A stretch of 25,926 nt of DNA, taken from Pelagophyceae sp. CCMP2097 (lineage: Eukaryota; Sar; Pelagophyceae). The notes under the pieces were generated by a model. The model was not told the DNA's origin and did not search any database. It saw only the letters and a program-made list of their open reading frames with translations. The stretch's first letter is position 1. Every line of letters starts with the position of its first letter. Made by a program: the position numbers and the translations under genes. Of this stretch, positions 10,457 to 20,923 are shown piece by piece. The stretch spans positions 240,498 to 266,423 of the forward strand of contig MU657213.1 in NCBI GenBank assembly GCA_026770575.1, read 5' to 3'.

Positions 10457-10899
10457 ATCTTAAAGACAATTCATACCCACGACAAAGTCCGGACAGAGGA
10501 CGCTGGCTCGATTCGAGTGCGTGGCGCCCGCCGGCGGGTCATCGTGACAGTCCGTCGAGTGCTTCTGTGCTCGTTCACCTCATGAAATGCCGTCGAGTTT
10601 GCCCCTCGCAACGCACCCGCAGAGCCCCGCGACCGCCGAACGAAGGCCGCTCAGCGCGGGGCCCCATTGGGAGCCAACCGAATGGGGGCCCTCGCACCTC
10701 CCAAAGGGTCCCTTCTCCAGCCGTCTTCCGAAACCTTTCAACGCCCTAGGGAAGATTTCGACCGGTGAGCCTTGGAATATTCCGACGAACCGCTCACCCG
10801 GCCGAGGTGCAAATAGGAATCTTCCGTCAAGTTTCCCTCTCTCAGAGAACCGTCCTACCCGTCGAGAACAAACCTCCCGCCGCGCGCCCCCGCCTCAAC
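10457..10899. other. Intergenic upstream of the Band-7-like gene
   Basis: The 443 bp between two co-directional genes should hold the transporter's 3' UTR and the Band-7-like promoter. Small frames are present without recognisable domains. No structured RNA is evident by eye. Confidence 0.5.
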
Positions 10900-12419
10900 A
10901 TGGGCCTCACTTTCCGCGGCGCCAAGTACCAGCGCAAGACGTGGTGCACGAAGCGCACGGTGAAAGACGGCGAAGCTTGCGTGATCTGGTCCCTCGGCGG
11001 TAAGGCGACGCAGATCATCGGCCCCAAGCGCATCCAGACATGGTAAGCGACCTCGGCGCGCGCGAGCGGCCCCGACGGCGCGGCGAGCGGCCCCGACTTT
11101 AGGTTTTCGACGATTCAGTTCTTGGACCGTGTCACCGCGGGCCCCTTCGAGTTTCTCGTCGTGGAGAAGAGGAGCGGCGCCGTCGAACATCTTAGAGGCC
11201 CGCGCAGCATGTGGGTGAACCCGATCCAGCACTCGCGCGTCTCCGTGATGCAGGCGACTCATCTGGCTTCGGCGGCCGAAGGAATGGTCGTCTACGTCGC
11301 TTTCGTCGGCGACGACGCCGCCGCACTGGGAAAGGACGCCAAGCCGTCCCCCGCACCGCGACTCTTCCGCACCGTCGTCCGCGGGCCCAAGGTCTACTGC
11401 CCGGCGTTTGGCGAACGCGTGCACAAATTCTCCTGGACCGAGGGTGGGACGAAGCGCGACTTTGAGTCGATCAAGCTCGGTGCGCCAATCATGCTCAAGC
11501 TCAATGCGCCGCTGCATTCCAGCGACGGCGGCGGCTGCGACGTCTCCGTAAACGTCGCAGTCGTCATCGACGACGTGGAGAAGCTTCTAGACGGCTCCGA
11601 AGATCTTCCTAAGGACCTCAACAACGCGTTAGCGTCGGACCTCGTCGCGCTGGGCCGCGACTGCGGCGCAGAAGCCCTGCGCAACCTCGGCGGCTTTGCC
11701 GACGAACTCAAGAAAGGTGCCGCCGCGCTGGCCGTCCGAAGCCGCGCCGGGAATAGGAAAACCGGGAACACTCGCGATCTGCATCACAGAGTTAAACGCC
11801 GGAAGTGCACACGCGCCGTTCCGGAGACTGGAGACTCTAGGTGCTCCACAAGCGCTGCGCGGAGCTGGGCGTCCGACTGCAGAGCGTTGAGCTCGGAGAC
11901 TCGACCCCCTCGCCTGAGCTGCGCCGCCGCTGGGCCGCCGCCGACGACGAAGCGCGTTTGGTGCGCGACGCTTCGAAGCAACGCGTGTCTGCAAAGGCGT
12001 TAGACGAGGCGGCGGCGGCGGCGGCGGTGCGCGACGCGGCGGCCGCCGCCGCGCGCCACGAAGCAGACGTCGTCGAGGCGCAGCGATCCTTTGAGCTCGA
12101 CGAGCTCCGTTCTTCGCACGAGGAGAGCGAAGCGTGCCGCCAGCACGCTATGCACCTTTCAAAGGCGACGCGGGCGCTCTCGCTCGACGCGGCCGAGGCC
12201 GACGTCGCCAAAGGTCGATTGGTGACGGAGCTGCACCGCGCTCAGATGCAGTGCGACCACGACGGCAAGGCCGCGCGCGCGGTGCACGACGAAGAAGTGC
12301 GCTACCTCGGAGAACTTTTGAAAGGTGGGGTGGAGACGAAGGATCTTCTCAAGAGCCCGCACGGCGCCGAAACCGGCTCGCTCGACGCCCTCGTCCGCGC
12401 CGCGCTGCAAAAGGCCTAG
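10900..12419 (+). CDS. SPFH/Band-7-like membrane-associated protein
   Basis: Exon 1 (10900-11042) starts MGLTFRGAKYQRK. A clean 60-bp intron 11043-11102 (GTAAGC to ACTTTAG) follows, splitting a Trp codon. Exon 2 encodes the Band-7-type core: a FEFLVVEKRSG strand pair, HLRGPRSMWVNP, and the NVAVVIDDVEKLL...DLNNALASDL stretch typical of SPFH proteins. A second intron ends at 11840 (GACTCTAG). A donor at 11734 (GTCCGA) gives the right phase, though GTTAAA at 11791 also fits. Exon 3 (11841-12419) begins VLHKRCAELGVRLQSVELG, the expected end of the SPFH fold, then a long Ala/Glu/Arg-rich coiled coil, for about 450 residues in total. SPFH proteins oligomerise on membranes as scaffolds (stomatin, flotillin, prohibitin); the compartment here is unknown. 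No N-terminal TM helix is obvious. A vault-shoulder-like assignment is the alternative because those folds are related. Confidence 0.72.
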
Positions 12420-12803
12420 AGCGGATCGCGCCACAAGATGACCGCGCTCCCAGGCGGGGCCCGCAGCCAGACCACAGCCCTGCCACTGCCACTGGCAGTG
12501 ACGGCCCGCGAGCGCCCAACTGTTTAAAGATTACGTCACATCGACCTAGGCTCCCGACGCGGCCGGGCGATGCGAGTGGAGCACCCCTCACCGACCTGTC
12601 GGCTCTGCTCGAGGGCGCCTCCCGCGGAAAGGGTCGAGTTTCGCCGAAGAAGAAATTCGAATGCTTCTCGTGCTCGCGGTCTCTGCAGCCGGGGTCCCCT
12701 GGCGACGGACGGCGCGCTTTCGAACCTCGTGTGGCTTGTGGTTTCTCTACCGAGCGAACTTAGAGGCTCCCGGTGCGCGTTCGTTTTTGCGGTCGTGGCC
12801 GGG
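12420..12803. other. Intergenic, 3' ends of convergent genes
   Basis: The 384 bp between the Band-7-like stop and the ALG9 stop includes an imperfect inverted run ccctgccactgccactggcagtg at about 12478-12500. It may be a fortuitous hairpin. No gene is seen. Confidence 0.5.
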
Positions 12804-15430
12804 CTACGCGTCCGACGTTTCTGCGCGTTTGAGCAGGACCAGTTTGGCGTACTTTGCGCGCTTCGCCGAGTAGCCCGGGATGAGGAAGGCGCGCGCGACC
12901 GCCGGCGTCCGCCCCTGTGCGGTGATGCACCGTCGGAAGCGAGTCGGAGGGAAGCACGGTCTCTCGGATCCGTCTCTCTAAAAGTCCGTCCGTCTCTACA
13001 AGAAGTCGACGGCCGCGCACCGCGTCGAGGAAGGGCCAGCTTTGCAGCGTGATCCACGCGGCGCGGTCTGCTCGGAGCGCCTGCGGCGTCGAAGTTCATC
13101 TTTGGACGCGCAGATGCGCGGCTTTGAGGTTTCGAAGACGCGGGGATCCAAGGAACGGCTCGCAGCGACCGTGCCGCGGGCGCGGCCGCACCTAGGTCCG
13201 CTCTTCCGAGATGCCGCCGTGAGCCGTATTTCAGCGAGTCTTTGGAAAGGAGCATTATTTGACGCGTCCGCACTGTCGTCGGACGCGCCGTCCGCGGCGT
13301 CGTCAAAATCGACGGCAAAGTCGCACTGCGCCGCGTCGACGTAGCGCCCGAGCTCCTCGACGTTGCGGTCGTTGAAGTGCGCCTCGACGGGCGCGCGCGC
13401 CGCCGCCACCCAGGCGTCGCGGCGCTGCGGGCGGTCGAAACGTGAGTCCGGGGCGCGCGTGGCACCGACAAGCAAGACAAGGGGAGCCGACCTCCCAGTG
13501 CCGAGGGAGCTCGCCGTCGAACTCCGACCGCACGAAGCCGAGGCCTGCATGGCATTTTGTGCCTTTTTCGGACGTGGAAGCGCGTGCCGCAGAAAGGGGC
13601 CTCACGGGCGTTTGGCGGGAGGAAGAACGTCGACGTGTAGCGGTACCACTCGCCGCCGACGCAGACGGTGACAGCGGCGGGCCTGGAGTCCATCTTTGGA
13701 AGCCTTTGAGCGTCGCAAATCGTCGGACGGCGCAAATCGTCGGGCGTCGAAAATCGCGTCGAAAATCGGCCGAAAGAAGGCGTCCAAAAGACTCACTGGA
13801 GCGCGCGCGCGTGCTTGCCGGCGGCGCGCCAGACCCTAGCGGTTCAACCTCTTGTCTGCCCGACGACGCGGAAGATGCTCACGCGAGCTGCGGTTCTGCG
13901 TAGTATTTTGTCACCGCTCCGACGCGCGTGGCGCCGACCGCGGCCGCTGCAGCGAGCGCGCCGAAGAAGACGAACTTCGCCGCGGCGTTGCTGCGGAGTG
14001 TGCGGCGGACCAGCTCGGCGCTGTGGTGCAGCACGACGGCTGCGGCGACGTGGACCGACGCCAGCGCAGGGAAGAGGAACCGCTCCTCCTTATGCGGCCG
14101 CGCGAGCAGTAAGCTAACCCAGAGGACCGCCGGCGTGGCGTGCGCCAGCAGCGCGCGCGCGGGCAGCGTAGAATCGACCGCGGCGAGGGGCAGGGCGAGG
14201 AGGAGCAGGCCCGCGGGGACGCCCGCGTTCAGGGCCATGTTCTTGGCGTAAAACGTCCAAGGCTCGATTCCGTAGAGTTCGTCGCCGGACTGGCCGGCGT
14301 TGTACCGCCAGACGTTGAGCAACGGGCTCACGGCGGCCCCGTAGACGTAGCAGTCGAAGGCTGCGACGGGGAGTCCGATCACGGCGCCCCAGAAGACGCC
14401 GCACCGCGCCACGTCAAAGACGCCCTGGAAGAGCCCGCGCTCGAGGATCCTCTGGATCAGCGTCTCGACCCTACATCTCCTCTCCAACGACTCGTAGTCT
14501 CTCTGCAGTGGGGGCGGAGGCGCGCACGCAAAGGGGAGAAAGAGCGCGGCGACAAAGGGCCACCCGGGCCAGAGCGCGGCGGCGACGGCGAAACCTGTGG
14601 CCTGCCGCCAGCGACCCCGCAGCCAGCAGCCCTGCGACGCGCACGCGAGGCCTGCGAAGCACCCTCCGAAACACGCAGAGCGCTGAAGAGGCGCACCGAG
14701 GGCGACGGACGACGGGAGCAGCGCCGCCGACGCGCCGAACATGCCCGGCGATGTGGCCGCGAGGGCCAGGCAGGCGAGGGCCGCGCCGCCGCCGAAGCGG
14801 GCCGCGACGCCGCCGACGAGCCACGCCTGCGCCGCCGCGAACGGGAGCGCGACGCCCAAGCCTGCGTCTTCGAGCGTCGGGCACCGTCGCAAACGAAATT
14901 CGACACGCACCGCGCACGAACAAGAACGTCCTCTCGCTCGCCTACGGAGCGCCGCCGCAGGATCGCGCAAAGGCATCGCGCGACGACGCCGCACCGCGTC
15001 GCCCGTTAGCGCGCCGAAGAGCCGCGCCAGGCCGGCGTACGGCGCCACAAAGGCCCAGCTTCGCCTGCGTCCGCCCATTTCCGCGAGAGGGCCACGGCGG
15101 CCCGCGTCGTGGCGTCTCCAGCCTGCATGCGCGCGCGCGCCGGAAACGAAACTCACAGCGCAAAGTGCGGCGCGTACTCCCACGTCTGCAGCGCGACGCG
15201 ATGCTGTACGGGGCGTGTCTGGGGACGAGAAGCATCGGTACAGTCGAGGGGCTCACGCGGCTGGAGCCGGCGGCGAATAGATGCACAGCTTCCCAGTAGT
15301 TAAACACCTCGTCGCAGTCCGAGACCCCACTCGCCAGCGCCGCAAACGCCTGCACCGGCACCAGCACCGCCAAAGCGCGCAGCGTCCAGGTAGCGGCGTC
15401 CGCGGCGGCGCGCGGCCCGGGGGGCGCCAT
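12804..15430 (-). CDS. ALG9: ALG9, Dol-P-Man:alpha-1,2-mannosyltransferase
   Basis: ALG9 adds the seventh and ninth mannoses to the lipid-linked N-glycan precursor in the ER lumen (GT22 family). Ten exons keep phase throughout: 15257-15430, 15157-15185, 14995-15064, 14911-14941, 13883-14861, 13606-13682, 13492-13544, 13274-13424, 13021-13067 and 12804-12914, about 573 residues against ~610 in human. Visible motifs are the luminal SDCDEVFNYWE near residues 37-47 (acidic catalytic loop), TWEYAPHFALRS, SPGMFGAS...LLPSS, LYGIEPWTFY, and HKEERFLFP at about 358, the GT22 hallmark. The ALG9-specific C-terminal domain follows: VCVGGEWYRY...FFLP, FVRSEFDGELP, HFNDRN-EE-RYV, WPFLDA and RAFLIP. That domain separates it from ALG12 and PIG-B. 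About ten TM helices are expected. Donors are GTGAG or GTGCG-like, except GTCGGC at 13491. No key residue is missing. Confidence 0.93.
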
Positions 15431-15870
15431 TTTTCTGCGCAGGCTTCGCTGAACACGGTTCGGCGAGGGTTTTTGCGGTTTCGGTTGTACGCGTAGAACT
15501 AGTACGCCCGCGCGGGCCGTCAAGCTTGCGCGCCTGCACTGCGGCGGTTTGCTCCACCGACGGTGGGACTGGATGCACCGCGGCGGTTGCGTGCTCCACC
15601 GACGGTGGTGCCGGATGCACCGCGGCGGTCACGCTCCAGGGCTCAGACGAAAAGTCGTGAAGTATATGTCCAAGCTCTCTTATGTATCGTATGTCCAAAA
15701 GGGACCGCCGCGCGCCGCGGGTGGGGCGTGCGCGATCGTAGGTGGGCTTTGTGCGGGGGGGCGTATGTCGGCACCGGTGTACGTGCGGGCGCGCGTTTAC
15801 ATCGTGGGCGTGCATTCCTTCATGTCCAGGGGGGGCGTATGTCGGCACCGGTGTACGTGCGGGCGCGCGT
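15431..15870. other. Intergenic between ALG9 start and amine oxidase stop
   Basis: Both genes are on the minus strand, so this is ALG9's upstream region plus the amine oxidase 3' flank. It contains two separate tandem repeats (listed separately) and a less G+C-rich stretch at about 15650-15705. Confidence 0.6.
15536..15640. repeat. ~40-bp tandem repeat upstream of ALG9
   Basis: Two and a half copies of a 39- to 42-bp unit (gcaccgcggcggt... then gctccaccgacggtgg...) start at 15536, 15575 and 15617. They lie about 105-210 bp upstream of the ALG9 ATG and could affect its promoter. Confidence 0.85.
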
Positions 15871-15904
15871 TTACATCGTGGGCGTGCATTCCTTCATGTC
15901 CAGG
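15757..15904. repeat. 74-bp tandem duplication across the amine oxidase stop codon
   Basis: Two essentially identical 74-bp units (15757-15830 and 15831-15904) each contain the gene's last ten codons, the TAA stop and part of the 3' flank. On the minus strand the first stop met is 15871-15873; the duplicate stop is 15797-15799. Confidence 0.92.
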
Positions 15905-18667
15905 CCGTAGTTCGTCGAGGGCCCGTCCGGGAGGTCCTTGAACGCGGCGCGGTCGTGGAAATTGCGGGGCACGAGCGAAAAAAACGTGCCAAAGTTGGAG
16001 ACCACCGGCACGTCTTCCGCTTTCGGCCAATGCTGCTTGAACAGCGCGACCCACAAGACCACGTCCTCGCCCTCGACGCCCTCGCCGTTGCGGAACTCGT
16101 CCATGTCGTACATCTTAGGAGGTGGGACGCCGATGTTGAAGTTCGAAGGGACCGCGCCGAGCTCTTCTTCGTCCTTGTGCAGCGTCGCGCACAAGTTGTA
16201 CTTCATCCAGTGCCCCGCCGACATGATCGGGTGGTCGTCGGGCATCACCTGGCGCTGCTTCGTCGGGCCAAAGGCCACCTAGAGGAAAGCGTCGGATGAT
16301 GCCGTCGGATGCTCGCGAGACCGCGGCCTTTGAAAAGGGAGACACGCACCTCGTAGCCGCGGGGCACGCCCCAGGCGTTCTTCTCCGTCGGGTTGACCAA
16401 CGTGAAGAAGTCGTAGTCCATGGCGAAGAAGCCGGCCTCCGTGGTGACGTTGTGCACCTTAGGTGAGGTTGATTCGTTATTTCCCGGGAAAGAGGTGCAG
16501 ACGCGGAGTATGCACCTCGCCGTACTTGATGCCGTCGAAGAAGGCGTAGTCGGGCTTTGGTTTGCCAGTCGCCTCGAGGTACGTGCCGTACTTGATCTTG
16601 GTCGTCTGCAGAGTGTTCTTCGTGCCGGCGATGTCCAGGTCGACCTTGAAGCCGGCGATGTGGTCATGCAAAAGGCCGTTGGAGTGTTTATTCACGGGCA
16701 CGCCCATCCGGCCGATGTAGTCCTCGTTGTCTTCGGCGCCGTTTCCGCTGCCGTACGAGTCCATCATGTAGCCTAATCACGGGGTCCTGCCATCCAGTCC
16801 AGACGGACCGACTCGGAACTTGCCTCCAAATTTAAGTTCGACGTCGATGCGGCCGTCCAACTGGAAAACCCACTCTTGGATGTAATCGTAATTGCCCGGG
16901 GTCGTTATCGACCGGACGACCAACTGCGACTTTGGCGAACCGTAGACGCCGACGTCGCCCGATGCCGAAGGGAAGGCGTTGTAGTGGCGATACAGAGACG
17001 TGCCCAAAGGTTGTTCAAAGATGCAAAAGGCGCCGGTGGTCGTCTCCGGCCCGTCCTCCGAGACTTGCGAGACAATGTCCACAAACTTGGCCGTGGAGGG
17101 GCAGTCCAGGCCGACTTGCAAAGAGGTCATGTCGCCGCCGATGCGCCACTGACTATCGTGGTAGAAGACTTGATGCGTCGAACCCACGCCAGAGTACGAG
17201 GCGAAGTATTCCATCACCGCGAGCTCGTACGCGATGAGCTCGCCGCCGAACTTGACGGCGTGGAGTCTGGCGCCGTGGAGGTCGTCTGCGCCAATATGAA
17301 ATTCCCAACCCATCCATTCAATGTTATTCCCTTCAATCGCGAAGCGGTGGCCTTCCGGCTCGTAGATCCGAGGCATCTCCACCTCTGAAGTGGCGCGGAA
17401 GGGCTTGTCCGCCGCCATTTGCGTCCAGGTGAACTCGTCGATCGAAGTGTCGCAGTGTTTTACCGTGCCCGACGTCTGCGCGAGCGCCAAAGACTCAATG
17501 GTCGAAAAGGCCTGGAAGCAGTACTCGACGTTGTCCACGACCCAGTCCATCGCCGGAGCGTCCGGGTTCTCGTGGACGTCAAAGGAGAGCGGGATCGCCA
17601 ACAAAGTACCGCCTTGCGCATCTCCGACGCCCATCGGAGGCAGGTTCATGAAGTGCACAGTCGTGATGCGGTCCGTCACCGTCGAGGCCAGGGAAGGGTG
17701 GGCCCAGTAGGAAAAGGTGCCATAAAACTCGTCGTCGTCACCGCCGCCGATGCCAGTGTAGCCCAGGCCGTCGATCACGGACGAGACCACGTCGAACGCC
17801 GCGAGGACGCGCGGCGCGTACTGGTGCGACTAGAGGGCGGGCGTACACGGGCGGCACGCTCTCGACTTCGACGACCCCGAGGGCCGACCCCCAGACAGCA
17901 AGGGCGCACCTCGGAAACGTAGTGCTCCGCGCGCCGCCCCCAGGGCCACTCTTTGGGGACGAGCATCTCCGTCGCCTTGGTGTCGCCGTTCACGGGCAGC
18001 GGGCCGACCTTGTACTGCATCACGTCGCGCTCCTCGGGCCGGCCGCGGTAGACGGTGACCTTAGCGAACCTTTCGGGCTTGACGTTCGACTCCCCGCTCA
18101 GGTACGCAGACGCGGCCTTCTTGTTCGGCGAGAGGAACTGGTACGTGTTGACAAAGTTGTAGATCTGGGTGAACGTGGAAGTGTCCTCGTCCATCTTCGA
18201 GTCCATGAGACCCGCGAATTCGAAGTCGACGAGGCCCTTCTTGAGGAGGAAGGCCCCCACCGAGTGGATCTCCTCCGACGACAACTGATCGAAGATCGAG
18301 GCGCGGCCCTCGCCCTTGAACGAGACGTCCTTGCCGCCGCACTCCTCGACCTAATCTGAAAGCGTCCGGCGGCGGGGCGAATCCGGCGGTTGTGCACGGG
18401 AGCAGGTTCAAGAAGGGTCGCGCGCGCCCGGGGACTCGGCGTCGGCCAGGGGGCGCTGGGTCGGACGGTGTTCATGGAGCCGAACTGGAGCTTGCGGTTC
18501 TGCTCCGCCGCGTTGGCCTCGGCGGCGGCGGCGTTCGATGCGGGGTCCGCCTTGACGCCGCGCACGCCGCGGAGGCGCTGCTGCGCCTCGCACGGGTGGA
18601 CGAGCTTCGCCGCCGACGCCAGGCAGGCCAGGCCCAGCACGCCGACGAGGCACGCGAGGTGAACCAT
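15871..18667 (-). CDS. Copper amine oxidase (TPQ-dependent), secreted
   Basis: It oxidatively deaminates primary amines to aldehyde, ammonia and hydrogen peroxide. ATG 18667 opens a signal peptide (MVHLACLVGVLGLACLASA). Exons: 1 from 18667 to 18398 or 18467 (two phase-0 donors), 17910-18350, 16809-17829, 16516-16772, 16350-16457 and 15871-16278, about 810-835 residues against ~760 usual. Exon 2 holds the N2-like domain (FDQLSSEEIHSVGAFLLKK). Catalytic parts are complete: base Asp in YHDSQW (codon 17155-17157); cofactor Tyr in GNYDY (first Tyr, 16888-16890); copper ligands HDH (16660-16668) and the His of KQHWPKAEDVPV (16030-16032); and the paired Cys of LDCP and FCIFEQ. Introns are short (36-80 bp, plus 47 or 116 bp for intron 1). 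The order and spacing resemble animal AOC enzymes more than plant ones. Extracellular or vacuolar amine use for nitrogen is plausible. The end is duplicated in tandem. Confidence 0.95.
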
Positions 18668-20443
18668 GTTTCTCTGAGTGGCTGGAATGACCTCCCTCTA
18701 GACGCGGCGAAACACTTTAGAACAAGCCTTAGATCTACAATTATTGTATCCGGATAGTGTGGTTCGCGTTTTTTTTCTGAAAGGGTTACGTCACTAACGC
18801 CGAGTCAAACTTTGGGTGGATTCTTATAGGAATTCCTAATTTTGAAACCGCCACGAAATCATCCAAAATCTGCGAAATAGGACCAAATCAAATCGTTCAG
18901 AGAATCTTTGTTGAGATATCTCAAGGTAATGTAAGCAATTTGAAAAGTTGGCTCGAAACCAAAGTTTGCAACGAGGACACAAGATGTCTTACATCTTTCG
19001 TGTCGTGAAAGAGGGAAAATTGGGGTCAACATGAAACGGATGCCACTCAGATATAAATTTCTCGATCTACAATTGTACAAACCTCGACGCATCCGGCGCA
19101 GGGCCGCCACCTCGCAAAGGCGACGGAGCGAGCCTCCGTCATAAAAAGTACTAACCGCTACGGTCGCGGAAGCCTGCGCCGCAGAGCTGGTCGCCCATCT
19201 GCCGCGTAGAGGGTTCGTGGCGGCGGTGCGTTGAATCCTGTCTGACGCTGGTGCACGACGTTAAAAGACGAGCGGAGCACGGACAAACACGATGTCCTCG
19301 AGAATCTTCCTAGAAACTAAATGACGGAAAATCTTACGGTTTGTCCGCGCAGATTGCGAGGCGCTTCGGCCCGGGGCTCGGCGCGGATGGTCCGAAGGCC
19401 CCCCGCGGCGCGCGCCACACCCGCGGTAGCCGGGGCGCACCAGGGCAGGAACAGTGTGGAGGGAGTTCGGCGGCGTCGAAGCGGCCCGACGGCTTGCATC
19501 CCCGCGGACGAACGCAGCGTCGGGACGCGCCGGCGGCCCGTCGGCGCGCGGCTCCCGGCGGCTGCGCCGCGCCGGTGAATTTTGAACGGAAGGCTCCGCG
19601 GGGGTCGCGAGCGGCGCGGTCACGGTGCCGCTTGCGGCAAAAGTGGCCGGTTCGCCCGGCGCCCAGCGGCGTCGCTGCCGCGCGCAACTCCGGCGGAGAG
19701 GCACTCCCGCCGCTCCCGGTGCGCCGTCGAAGTCTGGGCCGAATCCATCGACGGGGCCGCGCGGTGGAGCGCGCGTAAAAAATGGGGGTCCCGCCCGTCG
19801 CGGCGCGGCGGCGCCGCCGCTCGAGGCTTCGAGGGCCCGCCGTCCCCGCCGCCCGCGAGCCCCCGCGAGTCTCAGCGCCCGGCCGCGGCGCCCGCAGGGC
19901 GAGGTCTGGGTGTCGGCGTTTTTGAATACTTTTCCGTCTCGCGGCGCTACCGTCGCGGCGCGGCGGCGCTTTCGCTTGAAACTTCGGCCGGACCTCGCTC
20001 CGGTTGGCCTCTCCGCGTCGTCGCAGTGTGCACGGAATGCACCATTGGCGTCGCGCGGGGCTTGGCTCCGCGGTCGCAAGGCTCCCCCGTCTTTGCGCGG
20101 CGGCGGTTTCGCTTAAAAAGTAGCCTATCACGGATTCCATCGGCGCCGCGTCCGCCGCCGGAGGGGCGTCGCACCGCGCGGCGTGCCGGTCGAGATAATA
20201 GAGAGGAAGTGTTGGTAATCTCCCTAATCTCGACCGATAAAAGGGTGACCAATCGACTTTCTGGTGCGTTGAATATATTTTGGCAGTTACCCAATTCCTC
20301 AAATTTTAAAGTCTCCTCGTGAGAAAAATTGATAGAATAGGAATAAGAATTCCTAGGGACTCAGAGAATTCCGATCCAATTCGGTGACCCACACGTCTAG
20401 CGCTCGGAAATCTCGGAAAAAAATCATTGGTGGCTGCGTGAGT
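18668..20443. other. Gene-poor patchwork: A+T-rich, then G+C-rich, then A+T-rich
   Basis: From about 18700 to 19100 and again from 20190 to 20440 the sequence is markedly richer in A+T than the rest of the window, while 19260-20180 is extremely G+C-rich. The central block is open in several frames on both strands, as expected from base composition, with no recognised domain and no conserved splice pattern. Imperfect echoes occur (a (g/c)tttcgctt-centred phrase at about 19968 and 20105; aattcct palindromes at about 18830 and 20347). It contains the amine oxidase upstream region. No gene is claimed. Confidence 0.5.
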
Positions 20444-20923
20444 ATGGGGTTCGACCTAAAGAAGTTCTGCAAGAGGCAGGCTGGCAAGCTCGCGTTGCGC
20501 CTGATCATCGGCGTCTTCACGGCCGGCGTGTCCGAGGCGGGCTTCCTGTCGGCGGACCTCATTGACGCGGCCATGACCATCAAAGAGTTGATCGACGCCT
20601 TGAGTGAGATTCGAGACGGGGCGAAGGACTTCACAAGCATACTCAAAGCCGCCCTCGACGACGGCCACATCACCGAGGGCGAATTCAAGAAAATCTTCGA
20701 TTCCGGGACGAGCAACGGCGACAATTTGGACGACTTCCGCCAGGCGGCCGAAGATCTTAAAGACCAGTACAAGGACTTCAACAAGAAGGATGGCAAAATC
20801 ACCGGACAGGAGGCGCAAGCCATAGCCAAGCGCGTCGTCAAGTGCAAAGTCTGCGGCGCGCCCGGCGTCAACCGGCGCTCGCACAAGCGCGGCCACCCCA
20901 AAGCGAACTTCCACAAGTTCTAA
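20444..20923 (+). CDS. Small orphan protein with acidic loop repeats and C-terminal Cys/His cluster
   Basis: A single-exon frame of 159 residues starts at ATG 20444; an in-frame GTG extension to 20384 is unlikely in a eukaryote. The N-terminus is basic (KKFCKRQAGK), followed by an amphipathic/hydrophobic helix (LALRLIIGVFTAGVSEAGFL). Two loops then resemble degenerate EF-hands: LDDGHITEGEFKKIF and NKKDGKITGQEAQAI. Both keep the D-G-x-I-T core but lack the full set of calcium ligands. The C-terminus has CKVCGAPGVNRRSHKRGH and ends PKANFHKF, a C-x2-C...H-x3-H arrangement that could bind zinc and nucleic acid. It is intronless, while every well-resolved neighbour is spliced. It also follows an A+T-rich tract, so it may be a retrocopy, a horizontally or virally derived gene, or simply compact. 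The family is not recognised. Confidence 0.65.
   Translation: MGFDLKKFCKRQAGKLALRLIIGVFTAGVSEAGFLSADLIDAAMTIKELIDALSEIRDGAKDFTSILKAALDDGHITEGEFKKIFDSGTSNGDNLDDFRQAAEDLKDQYKDFNKKDGKITGQEAQAIAKRVVKCKVCGAPGVNRRSHKRGHPKANFHKF

Noticed and set aside
12536..13735. 399-codon single minus-strand frame
   Set aside because: Only its first ~30 codons match ALG9. The rest is out of frame with the true exons, which are recovered by splicing.
15300..15848. Minus-strand frame with repeated AVHP-PPSVE units upstream of ALG9
   Set aside because: Translation of the 40-bp tandem repeat; out of frame with ALG9 and lacking other support.
18859..19110. 83-codon minus-strand frame in the A+T-rich block
   Set aside because: No recognisable domain, no neighbouring exons and composition like its flanks; likely chance.
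19261..20322. Several overlapping long frames on both strands (up to 322 codons)
   Set aside because: Open on both strands because of extreme G+C content; Arg/Ala/Pro/Gly-rich translations without domain structure.
20384..20443. 20-codon GTG-started extension of the Cys/His orphan
   Set aside because: GTG starts are not expected in nuclear eukaryotic genes; the ATG at 20444 is the first in frame.
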